NCBI RefSeq assembly: GCF_001894825.1
Contig: NZ_BCWY01000007.1
Coordinates: forward strand, 152,988 to 216,987
DNA from: Rhodococcus jostii NBRC 16295
GTDB lineage: Bacteria; Actinomycetota; Actinomycetes; Mycobacteriales; Mycobacteriaceae
Direction: 5' to 3'
DNA length: 64,000 bases
This document shows positions 50,312 through 58,953 of the stretch, in pieces (positions within the stretch are counted from its first letter, which is position 1; every line of letters starts with the position of its first letter). The position numbers and the translations under genes were made by a program. A model generated the notes under the pieces. The model worked only from the letters and a program-made list of their open reading frames with translations. It was not told the origin of the DNA and made no database searches.

Positions 50312-52033
50312 ATGACCGCCCGGCGCCGAGCACTGTTCGTCGCGCCGGGCTACAGCCTCCTTCTGGCGTTGCTGATCCTCGGACCTCTGCTCGGTCCCGG
50401 CTATCTGCTCCTGCGTGACGCGGTCAGCACTCCCCGCTCGTATCTCACGGATTCGGCGCTCGGGCTCACGGACGCCGCCGCGCGGGCCGTGCCGCAGGAT
50501 GCTCTCCTCGCGACGCTGAGCGTCGTCGTCGACGGCGGGCTGGTGGTGAAGGCGATCCTGCTGGTCGCGCTGTGGGCCGTGGGCTGGGGCGCCGCCCGCA
50601 TGGTCTGCACCGTCCTGCCGACGGCCGGGCTCGGACCGCAGCTCGTGGCCGCGACCGTGACGGTGTGGAACCCGTACGTCGCCGAGCGACTGTTGCAGGG
50701 GCACTGGAGCCTGCTGACGGGGTACGCGGCGCTGCCGTGGACGGTGTGCGCGGCTGTGGCGGTGCGCCGTGGCAACCGCGGGGGGTGGTTCGCCCTCGCG
50801 GCGTGCCTGGCGGCCGCCGGTCTGACACCGACAGGGGTGTTGCTCGCGGCGGTGACGGCGCTGGCCGTCCTCGCCTTCCCGGGGAGACGCTGCGCCCGGT
50901 GGCGTCGTCTCACCGGTGCGCTGAGCCTCGTCGTTGTCGCGAGCGCACCGTGGCTGGTGGCCACGGCCCTGTCCGGCGGCGGCGGGGACGGCTCCGACCC
51001 CGCGGGGGTCGCGGCGTTCGCGGCGCGGGCCGAACCGGGACTGGCGACGCTCGGCAGTCTCGCCGGCCTCGGCGGCGTGTGGAACGAGACCGCCGTCCCG
51101 CAGAGCCGGACGTCGCTGTTCGCGCTCGTCGGAACGGTCCTGCTGCTGGGTGTCGTTCTCCTCGGCCTGCCTGCGTTGTGGCGGCGACGCCGGCATCCCG
51201 TGGTGGCCGCACTGTCGGCGCTCGCCCTGGTCGCGGTGCTGCTGCCCACGCTCGGGGCGACGGCGTGGGGTCTCGACCTCGGCCGCTGGCTGGTGCAGAA
51301 CGTCCCGGGGGCGGGGCTGCTCCGGGACGCGCAGAAGTGGGTTGCGCTGGCGGCGCCGCTGTACGCGCTCGCCGCCGCGGCCGCGGTGCTGCGACGGCCG
51401 GGCACCTGGTCCGTCTCGGCGATCCTGGTGGTGTTGCTCGCCCTGCCCGACCTCGCGTGGGGAGTCGGGGGCGCCCTGCGTCCGGTCCACTATCCGCCGT
51501 CGTGGCAGCAGGTTGCCTCCGCGTTGGACGGCGACCCGGACAGCGGGGACGTCGCCGTGCTCCCCACCGGCATGTTCCGGAAGTTCCCCTACAGCGGTTC
51601 CGCCCCCGTTCTGGACCCCGCCCCGCGGATGCTGCCCGAGGATGTCCTGCAGACGGGCGAGCTGGTGGTGGCCGGGGGCACGGTGAAGGGTGAGGGGTCC
51701 CGGGCCCAGCAGGTGGAACGGGTGCTGCTCACCGGCGGATCCGCCGCCGATCTCGCGTCGCTCGGCGTCCGGTGGGTTCTCGTCGAGCGCGACACGCCCG
51801 GGCCGCGCGGCGAATCCGCGACCACCCTTGCCGGCCTGGAGCGACAGTTCTCGGACGACCATCTGGAGCTGTACCGCGTCGACGGCGACGGCGCGGGGCA
51901 CGAGGCGTCCGACTGGGCGCGGGCCACGGTAATCGCGGCCCATCTGCTGTGGGCGCTCCTGTTGGTGGGCGGACTACTCGGCGCGGGCGTGCTCGAGGCC
52001 CGGACGCGCCAGCGCCGGCGACACCAGCCCTGA
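50312..52033 (+). CDS. Polytopic membrane protein (Rv0226c-like), GT-C-like
   Basis: The 573-residue protein has about ten to twelve helices in residues 15-430 and a C-terminal soluble part before a last helix near 550. The segment VTVWNPYVAERLLQGHWSLLTGYAALPW near residue 115 is like the early loop of AftD-type GT-C proteins. It may therefore be a lipid-sugar-dependent glycosyltransferase; the acidic catalytic pair is not certain. It matches Rv0226c in length and place. TATCGT 8 nt before the ATG with no Shine-Dalgarno suggests a leaderless mRNA. Its last 60 nt overlap the convergent glycosyltransferase gene. Confidence 0.82.
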   Translation: MTARRRALFVAPGYSLLLALLILGPLLGPGYLLLRDAVSTPRSYLTDSALGLTDAAARAVPQDALLATLSVVVDGGLVVKAILLVALWAVGWGAARMVCTVLPTAGLGPQLVAATVTVWNPYVAERLLQGHWSLLTGYAALPWTVCAAVAVRRGNRGGWFALAACLAAAGLTPTGVLLAAVTALAVLAFPGRRCARWRRLTGALSLVVVASAPWLVATALSGGGGDGSDPAGVAAFAARAEPGLATLGSLAGLGGVWNETAVPQSRTSLFALVGTVLLLGVVLLGLPALWRRRRHPVVAALSALALVAVLLPTLGATAWGLDLGRWLVQNVPGAGLLRDAQKWVALAAPLYALAAAAAVLRRPGTWSVSAILVVLLALPDLAWGVGGALRPVHYPPSWQQVASALDGDPDSGDVAVLPTGMFRKFPYSGSAPVLDPAPRMLPEDVLQTGELVVAGGTVKGEGSRAQQVERVLLTGGSAADLASLGVRWVLVERDTPGPRGESATTLAGLERQFSDDHLELYRVDGDGAGHEASDWARATVIAAHLLWALLLVGGLLGAGVLEARTRQRRRHQP

Positions 52034-53194
52034 CGTGCGGAGGCCCGCGGCGGTGCCCGCCAGCACCTCGTGAACACCGTTCCCGGTGTGCCTCCAGGAG
52101 AATTCGCCGGCCCGGACACGCGCCTTCTCACCGAGCACCAGACGGGTCTCGGGGTCGAGCAGGAGCGCGTTGACCGCCGCGGTCAGTTCGCCGACGTCCG
52201 CCGTCGACGCTTCCGCGCTGCCGACGAGAACTCCGGTCACGCCGTCGACGATCGAATCCGTCAGTCCCTTGGAGCTGCGGTAGCCGACGGTCGGGACGCC
52301 GTGCTGCGCGGCCTCGATGACGGCGAGGCCCCAGCCTTCCTTGCGGGACGGCATGACGTGCACCCACGACTGCGACAGCACCCGGTGCTTGCGGGTCTCG
52401 TCGACGTGCCCGTGGAACGTGACGGCGTCGCCGATGCCGAGTTCGTGCGCGCGGTCGCGGAGGTTCTGCTCCCACCAGCCGCCGCCGATGACGTCGAGGT
52501 GCACGTCGGCGATCGTCGGGCGCAGGGCGGCGACGGCCTCGAGGGCGTCCTCGATCTGCTTGTGCGGCACCAGCCGTGACAGCACGCACACGCTCGGATG
52601 CGCGGTCCGGGTGCCGGTGCCACCGACCTCGACGCCGAGCGGAATGTCGTCGGCTCCGTTGCGCACCACCGCGATTCGTTCACGCGCGACACCGAGTTCC
52701 ACCAGTTCGTCGGCGGATGGCAGCGACACGGTGAGATACTGGTCGTCGCGGTGGGTGCGCGGCGACAACCGTGATTCCACCCACCAGCCGATCTTGCCCA
52801 TCAGCCGGCCCGCGACCGGCCACTGCTCCCGATGGCAGTGGTGGACGAGCAGCGTCACGGGCGCGCCGGCGACGACGCGGGAGAAGAACGGGATGCCGTT
52901 CTGGGTGTCGATGACGGCGTCCGGGCGGATGCCGCGGAGGGGACCGAAACCGAGCCGGCCCGCGGCGATCGCGGCGAGGGCGCGGGGGTAGACGCTGTAC
53001 CGCCCGCCGGCCCGGCTGATGTCGATGCCGTCGACGGTCTCCTTCTTGGCGGCGCCACGGTAACCGGCGGTGCGGAGAGTGACCTTGATTCCCCGCGCCG
53101 CGAGCTGGGCGCCGACCTCCTCGAGGTACCGCTCGCTGCCGCCACCCTGGGGGTGACCGGTGTCGCGCCAGCAGAGCAGCAGAACCTCTCGCAC
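51974..53194 (-). CDS. GT4-type glycosyltransferase (Rv0225-like)
   Basis: The 406-residue retaining glycosyltransferase has the N-terminal acceptor loop HPQGGGSERYLEEVGAQLAARG. A donor domain follows with VCVLSRLVPHKQIEDALEAV near 210 and the EX7E motif in KEGWGLAVIEAAQHGVPTVGY near 290-310. The donor is probably GDP- or UDP-sugar. It corresponds to Rv0225 in the envelope block. The GTG at 53194 has AGGAG 9 nt upstream and is preferred to a TTG at 53200. It is divergent from the methyltransferase gene across about 158 nt. The C-terminal 20 codons overlap the Rv0226c-like gene. Confidence 0.88.
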   Translation of the reverse strand: MREVLLLCWRDTGHPQGGGSERYLEEVGAQLAARGIKVTLRTAGYRGAAKKETVDGIDISRAGGRYSVYPRALAAIAAGRLGFGPLRGIRPDAVIDTQNGIPFFSRVVAGAPVTLLVHHCHREQWPVAGRLMGKIGWWVESRLSPRTHRDDQYLTVSLPSADELVELGVARERIAVVRNGADDIPLGVEVGGTGTRTAHPSVCVLSRLVPHKQIEDALEAVAALRPTIADVHLDVIGGGWWEQNLRDRAHELGIGDAVTFHGHVDETRKHRVLSQSWVHVMPSRKEGWGLAVIEAAQHGVPTVGYRSSKGLTDSIVDGVTGVLVGSAEASTADVGELTAAVNALLLDPETRLVLGEKARVRAGEFSWRHTGNGVHEVLAGTAAGLRTSGLVSPALARPGLEHARAE

Positions 53195-53352
53195 GTTCAA
53201 ATACTCCTGTGGTCGGTGCGGTACTTGTGTCTCGGGGCGGGACGTTCCGCGCGGTAGTCCCCGAACACCCTATCGGTCGCATTCCGCCGGATGTTGCAGC
53301 CACCGCGAGCGGATTGCCGTCCGGGCGGCTGCACTCGCTAAGGTTCAGTCTC

Positions 53353-54123
53353 GTGACGACGCCTCCCGTGACCCGGCGATTCGGTCGACGGGCAACCCTG
53401 AAACGGTCGTTCGGCCTGCTCAGCGACTTCCGGCACGAACAGACCGCGCCCGACCTCTTCTACGGCGCCCTCGCCCGCGACTCCGTCGAACTCATCGGCG
53501 ACCTGTACGGCGGTCTCACCGAATCGGACCTCACCGGGACGACCGTGCTCGACGTCGGCGGCGGACCCGGCTATTTCGCGGACGTGTTCCAGGAGGCCGG
53601 CGCCCGGTATGTCCCGGTGGAACCGGACCCGTCGGAAATGCACGCCGCGGGGCTCGCCGTCGGCGGCGCCGTCCGCGGATCGGGGCTGGCACTGCCCTTC
53701 CGGACCTCGTCCGTGGACATCTGTTTCTCGTCGAACGTCGCCGAGCACGTCAGCGAACCGTGGGCAATGGCGGACGAGATGGTCCGCGTGACGAAACCCG
53801 GCGGCCTGATCGTGCTGTCGTACACGCTGTGGTGGGGGCCGTTCGGCGGGCACGAGACCGGACCCTGGCATGCGTTGGGCGGCGAGTACGCCGCGCGCCG
53901 TTACCTGCGGAAGAACGGCCGCGAACCAAAAAATCGCTACGGCGTCTCCCTGTTCAAAGTGGGTGCGACCGACGGTCTTCGGTGGGCGCGACACAGCAGG
54001 GACGCGGAGTTCCTGGCGGCCTTCCCCCGCTACCACCCGCGGTGGGCGTGGTGGATGGTGCGGGTTCCCGGACTGCGCGAGTTCCTGGTGAGCAACCTCG
54101 TCCTCGTGATGCGGAAGCACTGA
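53353..54123 (+). CDS. SAM-dependent methyltransferase (Rv0224c-like)
   Basis: The 256-residue methyltransferase has motif I VLDVGGGPGYFADVF near residue 65 and the DICFSSNVAEHVSEPWAMADEMVRVTKPGGLI block near 120-151. Length and neighbourhood match Rv0224c (254 residues). The acceptor is unknown; a glycan or lipid of the envelope block is reasonable. The GTG at 53353 (VTTPPVTRRFGRRATLKRSF) fits the family start; TAAGGT lies 8 nt before it and no Shine-Dalgarno is seen. The ROK kinase gene begins 3 nt after its stop, so the two form an operon. Confidence 0.88.
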   Translation: MTTPPVTRRFGRRATLKRSFGLLSDFRHEQTAPDLFYGALARDSVELIGDLYGGLTESDLTGTTVLDVGGGPGYFADVFQEAGARYVPVEPDPSEMHAAGLAVGGAVRGSGLALPFRTSSVDICFSSNVAEHVSEPWAMADEMVRVTKPGGLIVLSYTLWWGPFGGHETGPWHALGGEYAARRYLRKNGREPKNRYGVSLFKVGATDGLRWARHSRDAEFLAAFPRYHPRWAWWMVRVPGLREFLVSNLVLVMRKH

Positions 54124-54125
54124 CC

Positions 54126-55013
54126 GTGGTCGCGCTGGCTCTCGACATTGGCGGCACCAAAATCGCCGCCGGCCTCGTCGACGCGGACGGCACCGTCCCG
54201 CGTCCGGCGACCACGCCGACCCCGGCGACCGGCGTCGCGGACGCGTGCGCCGCCCTGCTCCGCGAGGTCGCTGGAACGGCCACGATCACCTCGGTGGGGA
54301 TCGCCTGCGCAGGACCGGTCGACACGGTCGCCGGCTCCGCGTCCCCGATCAACATCGCCGAGTGGTCGGGCGGATTCGGACTGGTCGACGCCGTGCAGGA
54401 TCTCTTCCCCGGCGTCCCCGCACGACTCGCCATGGACGGCGCCGCGGCCGCACTCGGTGAACACCACCACGGCGCCGGACGGGGAGTCCCCGACCTGCTG
54501 AGCCTCGTCGTGTCCACCGGCATCGGCGGCGGAGTGGTCCTCGGCGGCCGCATCGCCACCGGGCGGACCGGCAACGCGGGACACATCGGTCACCTGGTGG
54601 TCCCCGGCGGAACCGAACCCTGCACCTGCGGCGGGGTCGGATGCCTGGAAACGGTGGCGAGCGGACCGTCGTCCGTGCGCTGGGCCCGCGCCCACGGGTG
54701 GCGCGGAACGACGGGCGTGGAGTTGGCGAGGGCCGCCGCGGACGGTGACGACGTCGCCGTGGCCGCGCTCGATCGCGCGGGGACCGCCCTGGGCCAGGCC
54801 ATCGCGTCGGCCGCGGCTCTCCTCGACGTCGATCTCGCGGTGATCGGCGGCGGATTCGCGCAGGCCGGACCCCCGTTGTGGGACCCGATGCGCCGGGCCG
54901 CCGCCCGTCACGCCCGGTTGTCCTTCGTCGCGAATCTGCGGGTGGTCCCGGCGGAACTCGGCGCCTCCGGAACCCTCGTCGGGGCGGGAGTCCTGGCCGT
55001 CGACGACGACTGA
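54126..55013 (+). CDS. ROK family sugar kinase
   Basis: The 295-residue kinase has the phosphate-binding motif LALDIGGTKIAAGLV at 4-18. GIGGGVVLGGRIATG lies near 138, and CTCGGVGCLETVASG near 165-179 holds the ROK zinc-binding Cys-x-Cys-Gly-x2-Gly-Cys-x-Glu. It probably phosphorylates glucose, N-acetylmannosamine or a related sugar; no HTH domain is present, so it is not a regulator. The GTG start is 3 nt after the methyltransferase stop. It could feed sugar phosphate to envelope glycan synthesis or simply be glucokinase. Confidence 0.9.
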   Translation: MVALALDIGGTKIAAGLVDADGTVPRPATTPTPATGVADACAALLREVAGTATITSVGIACAGPVDTVAGSASPINIAEWSGGFGLVDAVQDLFPGVPARLAMDGAAAALGEHHHGAGRGVPDLLSLVVSTGIGGGVVLGGRIATGRTGNAGHIGHLVVPGGTEPCTCGGVGCLETVASGPSSVRWARAHGWRGTTGVELARAAADGDDVAVAALDRAGTALGQAIASAAALLDVDLAVIGGGFAQAGPPLWDPMRRAAARHARLSFVANLRVVPAELGASGTLVGAGVLAVDDD

Positions 55014-55046
55014 CACAACGGGATCTCCTCACCTGTTCCGAAATTC

Positions 55047-55060
55047 TGTAACGTGTTCTA
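55047..55060. promoter_or_regulatory. KstR-like operator before the phosphotransferase operon
   Basis: TGTAACGTGTTCTA matches the KstR consensus TnnAACnnGTTnnA at all eight fixed positions. It lies 40 nt before the start codon of the APH-like gene. KstR represses cholesterol and steroid catabolism genes in rhodococci and mycobacteria, and I recall Rv0223c, the counterpart of the aldehyde dehydrogenase in this operon, as a regulon member. Confidence 0.6.
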
Positions 55061-55099
55061 GTGTTCAGGGTCACACCACGTTCAGGAGAGGAGGTGACC

Positions 55100-56263
55100 G
55101 TGAGCACGAGCACTGCCCGATCCGCTGACGACTCCGATCACTCGTCCGAAGTCGCCCGGCCCACTGACTCCCGTCGCGACCCCGAGGTGCTGCGAGGCGC
55201 GCTGCAACGTTGGCTCGCCACGCAACTGCCCTCCGACGCCGCACCGGAAGTCACGCACGTCCATCTCCCCGACGCCAACGGCATGTCGAGCGAGACAATC
55301 CTGTTCGACGCCACCTGGTCCGGCGAGGTCCACCCATTGGTGGCGCGGGTCGCGCCGGCCGACACGACGATGCCCGTCTTCCCGAGCTACGACCTCGACG
55401 GACAGTTCCAGGTGATGGCGCAGGTGCGGGAGCACTCCGCCGTCCCCGTCCCGGTCGTCTACTGGTCCGAGCCCGATCCCGGTCCGCTGGGCGCCCCGTT
55501 CTTCGTCATGGCCCGCGTCTCCGGGCAGGTCCCGCCCGACGTGATGCCCTACAACTTCGGGTCGTGGGTTACGGAGGCGACCGAGGAGCAGCGCGCGCTG
55601 CTGCAGCACAGTGCGGTGAATGTGCTTGCGCAATTGCACGACATCGACCGGCCGTGGGAGCGGTTCGCGTTCCTGCGACTGCCCGGCTCCGGTCCCACCG
55701 TCACCGAGGCGCTCGCCGCGCACATCCGGCAGCAACGCGACTACTACGAATGGACGACGCTGTCCGGTCCCCGGTCCCCGTTGATCGAACGCGGCTTCGC
55801 GTGGATGGAGGAGAACCTCCCCGACGACCACTCCCCCGCCGTCTTCTGCTGGGGCGACGCCCGCATCGGCAACATGATGTTCGAGGACTTCCGGCCCGTG
55901 GCCGTACTCGACTGGGAGATGGCCGCACTCGGACCCCGCGAACTCGACCTGGGCTGGATGACATACCTGCACCGGTTCTTCGAGGACATCGCCGCGGCCG
56001 CCGGACTCGACGGGATGCCCGACTTCCTGCGACTCGACGACCTCGCCGCCCTCTACGAGGAACTGACGGGCCACACGCCCCGCGATCTCGAGTACTACAC
56101 CGCCTACGCGGCACTGCGGCAGGCCACCATCATGCTGCGGATCCAGGAGCGCGCCATCCACTTCGGGCAGGCCGTCGCCCCGGAGGACCCGGACGACATG
56201 ATCATGCACCGCGCGTCGCTCGAGGCGATGCTCGACGGCACATACTGGGCGAAGATCCGATGA
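55100..56263 (+). CDS. APH-family phosphotransferase (ACAD10/11-like kinase domain)
   Basis: The 387-residue protein is an aminoglycoside-phosphotransferase-fold kinase of the group tied to acyl-CoA metabolism. The catalytic loop is FCWGDARIGNMMF near residue 257 (Asp and Asn) and the Mg-binding VLDWEMAALGPRELDLGW near 274. A Gly-rich loop is seen around LPDANGMSSETILF near 56. Relatives fused to acyl-CoA dehydrogenases (ACAD10/11) phosphorylate 4-hydroxyacyl-CoAs. The GTG at 55100 is 5-6 nt after GGAGG; GTG 55094 is an alternative. A KstR-like site stands upstream. It overlaps the next gene as ATGA. Confidence 0.85.
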   Translation: MSTSTARSADDSDHSSEVARPTDSRRDPEVLRGALQRWLATQLPSDAAPEVTHVHLPDANGMSSETILFDATWSGEVHPLVARVAPADTTMPVFPSYDLDGQFQVMAQVREHSAVPVPVVYWSEPDPGPLGAPFFVMARVSGQVPPDVMPYNFGSWVTEATEEQRALLQHSAVNVLAQLHDIDRPWERFAFLRLPGSGPTVTEALAAHIRQQRDYYEWTTLSGPRSPLIERGFAWMEENLPDDHSPAVFCWGDARIGNMMFEDFRPVAVLDWEMAALGPRELDLGWMTYLHRFFEDIAAAAGLDGMPDFLRLDDLAALYEELTGHTPRDLEYYTAYAALRQATIMLRIQERAIHFGQAVAPEDPDDMIMHRASLEAMLDGTYWAKIR

Positions 56264-57405
56264 GTGCCGACTACGCGGGAAACCCGCTGTCGCCGATGGA
56301 CGACTATCCCATTCATCAGGTGGCCGAACCCATTCGGCGCGTCGCGACGTCCGACCGCAACTTCTACGACCGCTACTACTTCAACTGCTATCCGTCCGCC
56401 GAGTCCGATCTGTTCCTCATCATCGGCCTCGGGCAGTATCCCAACCTCGGCGTGACGGACGCGTTCGCGGTGCTCCGCCGCGGGGACGACCACATCGTCG
56501 TCCGCGGATCGGCGGCGCTGGGTCACGACCGCTCCGCCACCGCCGTCGGACCGTTCCGCGTCGAGGTCCTCGACGGTCTGCAGCGCCTCCGGGTGGTGCT
56601 CGAACCCGGCGACTACGACCTGTCCTTCGACCTCACCTTCGACGGCGCGATCCCCGCGACATTGGAGCCCCGCCACTTCCGTAGGCAGCTCGAGCGCGTC
56701 ACGTTCGACACCAGCCGCTTCGTCCAGACCGGCACCTGGGCAGGCGAACTCACCATCGACGGGCAGAGCCGGACCGTTACCCCCGACACCTGGCGCGGTA
56801 ACCGCGACCGGTCGTGGGGGGTGCGCCCGGTCGGTGAGTCCGAACCTCCCGGACGGCGAGCCGTCGACGGCATCCAGAACTTCTTCTGGATCTACTCGGT
56901 GATGCAGTTCGAGGACTACACCGTGTCCGTCGTCCTGCAGGAGGACGAACTCGGCCGGCGCATCGTCGAGGACGCCGTCCGCATCTGGCCGGACGCCGGC
57001 CGCGAACCCGAATGGCTGGGCAGACCCGAACACGAGCTGAAGTTCGAGCCGGGAACGCGGGACGTCACGGCGGCGTCGCTCAGTTTCCACCGGCCGACCG
57101 GCGAGGTCGTCACCGTCACCTGCGAACTGCTGGTTCCCAACTACATCGGCATCGGCACCGGGTACGGACTCGAAGCCGACTGGCGGCACGGCATGTGGCA
57201 GGGCGAACTGGTGGTCCAGGGACTGCGCAAACGAGCGTCCGAGATCGAACCGGGACTCCGGATGTTCTGCCCCGTCGACAATCTCACCCGTTTCCGGCTC
57301 GACGACGGCGGCCGGAGCGTCGTCGGGACCGGGCTGTTCGAGGTCGCCGCGATCGGCCCCCACGCACGTTACGGATTCGACAGTTTCACCGACACCGCCT
57401 CCTGA
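56260..57405 (+). CDS. Conserved protein of unknown function (DUF7064/AttH-like?)
   Basis: The 381-residue protein has no signal peptide or membrane segment. Its sequence is rich in beta strands with repeated Trp/Tyr/Phe: RNFYDRYYFNCYPSAESDLFLIIGLGQYPNLGVTD near 33, TWRGNRDRSWGVRP near 175 and NFFWIYSVMQFEDYTV near 207. This resembles the AttH/CrtC-like lipocalin-type proteins (DUF7064/7065), which may bind or hydrate isoprenoid-like lipids; I hold this loosely. The ATGA overlap with the kinase gene and the KstR-like site suggest a role in steroid or terpenoid use. The aldehyde dehydrogenase gene follows after 28 nt. Confidence 0.7.
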   Translation: MSADYAGNPLSPMDDYPIHQVAEPIRRVATSDRNFYDRYYFNCYPSAESDLFLIIGLGQYPNLGVTDAFAVLRRGDDHIVVRGSAALGHDRSATAVGPFRVEVLDGLQRLRVVLEPGDYDLSFDLTFDGAIPATLEPRHFRRQLERVTFDTSRFVQTGTWAGELTIDGQSRTVTPDTWRGNRDRSWGVRPVGESEPPGRRAVDGIQNFFWIYSVMQFEDYTVSVVLQEDELGRRIVEDAVRIWPDAGREPEWLGRPEHELKFEPGTRDVTAASLSFHRPTGEVVTVTCELLVPNYIGIGTGYGLEADWRHGMWQGELVVQGLRKRASEIEPGLRMFCPVDNLTRFRLDDGGRSVVGTGLFEVAAIGPHARYGFDSFTDTAS

Positions 57406-57433
57406 CCGGGGGAACGACACGAGGAATGGACTC

Positions 57434-58882
57434 ATGACCGACTACGACAAGCTGTACATCGGCGGCAAGTGGGTGGCCCCGGCCACCGATCAGGTGCTCG
57501 AAGTGTTCTCCCCGGCAACCGAGGAACGCGTCGGCAGCTGTCCCGTCGCGTCGCCGGCCGACATCGACGACGCCGTCGCCGCGGCCAGGCAGGCGTTCGA
57601 CGAAGGGCCGTGGCCGCAGACCACGCCCGCCGAGCGCGGTGAGATCCTCGCGAAGGCCGCGAAACTCATCGAGGAGCGCGGCGACACACTCAACGCGCTG
57701 ATCTCGTCCGAGATGGGTCAGCCGCCGGCGATGGTCGGGATGATGCAGCAGACGCCGTCGCTCGCGACCCTGAACTTCTACGCCGGGCTCGCGAACGAGT
57801 TCGAATGGGAGCAGACCCGCACCGGCGCATTCGGCCAGACCAGGGTGCTGCGGGAGCCCGTCGGCGTGGTGGCCGCCGTCCTCGCCTGGAACGTGCCGCT
57901 GTTCCTCGCCGTCAACAAGTTGTCCCCGGCGCTGCTCGCCGGCTGCACCGTCCTGCTGAAGCCCGCGCCCGAATCTCCGCTCTCCACCCACCTTCTCGCC
58001 GAGATCTTCGCGGAGGCGGGGGTACCCGAAGGCGTCATCTCCGTCCTGCCCGGCGGCGCCGAGACCGGCGAATACCTGGTGTCGCATCCGGGGATCGACA
58101 AGATCACGTTCACCGGCAGCAGCCCCGTCGGCCGCAAGATCGGGGCCATCGCCGCACAGAACCTCAAGCGCTGCTCCCTCGAACTGGGCGGCAAGTCGGC
58201 GGCCATCATCCTCGAGGACGCCGACCTCGCGTCCACCATGCCGATGCTCGTGATGTCCGGGCTCATGAACACCGGCCAGGCGTGCGTCGCGCAGACCCGG
58301 ATCCTCGCCCCGCGGTCCCGTTACGACGAGGTCCTGGACGCGCTCGTGGCCGATGCCGGATTCATGACCGTCGGAGATCCGTCCGACCCCGCCGCGCAAC
58401 TCGGACCGCTGATCTCCGAGAAGCAGCGCGACCGCGTCGAGGGCTATATCGCCAAGGGCAAGGAACAGGGCGCCCGCGTGGTGCTCGGCGGCGGCCGCCC
58501 CGAGGGCCTCGACAGGGGCTGGTACGTGGAGCCCACCATCTTCGCGGACGTCGACAACTCGATGACGATCGCCCGCGAGGAGATCTTCGGACCCGTCCTG
58601 TCCGTGATCCCCTACGACTCCGAGGACGAGGCGATCAAGATCGCCAACGACTCCGACTACGGCCTCGCCGGCTCGGTGTACACCACCGACATCGATCACG
58701 GGCTCGCCGTCGCGAAGCAGATCCGCACCGGCACCTACGCCATCAACTGGTACGCATTCGACCCGGGATCACCGTTCGGCGGCTACAAGGCCTCCGGCAT
58801 CGGTCGAGAGAACGGGCCGGAGGGCCTCGAAGCGTTCTGCGAGACCAAGTCCGTCCTCATGCCGCCCGGCTACAGCGGATAG
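57434..58882 (+). CDS. NAD(P)-dependent aldehyde dehydrogenase (Rv0223c-like)
   Basis: The 482-residue ALDH-superfamily enzyme oxidises an aldehyde to the acid. The general base Glu is in LELGGKSAAIILEDAD near residue 255 and the nucleophile Cys in MNTGQACVAQTRIL near 284. The cofactor motif FTGSSPVGRKIGAIAA lies near 231. It matches Rv0223c in place and size. It is third in an operon with the kinase-like and DUF genes under the KstR-like operator, so a steroid- or lipid-derived aldehyde is a fair guess. GAGG lies about 10 nt before the ATG. A terminator follows. Confidence 0.93.
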   Translation: MTDYDKLYIGGKWVAPATDQVLEVFSPATEERVGSCPVASPADIDDAVAAARQAFDEGPWPQTTPAERGEILAKAAKLIEERGDTLNALISSEMGQPPAMVGMMQQTPSLATLNFYAGLANEFEWEQTRTGAFGQTRVLREPVGVVAAVLAWNVPLFLAVNKLSPALLAGCTVLLKPAPESPLSTHLLAEIFAEAGVPEGVISVLPGGAETGEYLVSHPGIDKITFTGSSPVGRKIGAIAAQNLKRCSLELGGKSAAIILEDADLASTMPMLVMSGLMNTGQACVAQTRILAPRSRYDEVLDALVADAGFMTVGDPSDPAAQLGPLISEKQRDRVEGYIAKGKEQGARVVLGGGRPEGLDRGWYVEPTIFADVDNSMTIAREEIFGPVLSVIPYDSEDEAIKIANDSDYGLAGSVYTTDIDHGLAVAKQIRTGTYAINWYAFDPGSPFGGYKASGIGRENGPEGLEAFCETKSVLMPPGYSG

Positions 58883-58895
58883 GCGCTTCGCGCTC

Positions 58896-58935
58896 GTGCG
58901 CCTTTCTGGTTGCTGCAGCTACCAGAAAGGCGCAC
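58896..58935 (+). terminator. Terminator after the aldehyde dehydrogenase gene
   Basis: A perfect 15-bp stem (GTGCGCCTTTCTGGT and complement) with a 10-nt loop begins 13 nt after the stop codon. The CTTTC-GGT core resembles the stem after fadA2 (34457-34489). Confidence 0.75.
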
Positions 58936-58953
58936 AGGCGTTAGCGTGATCGG

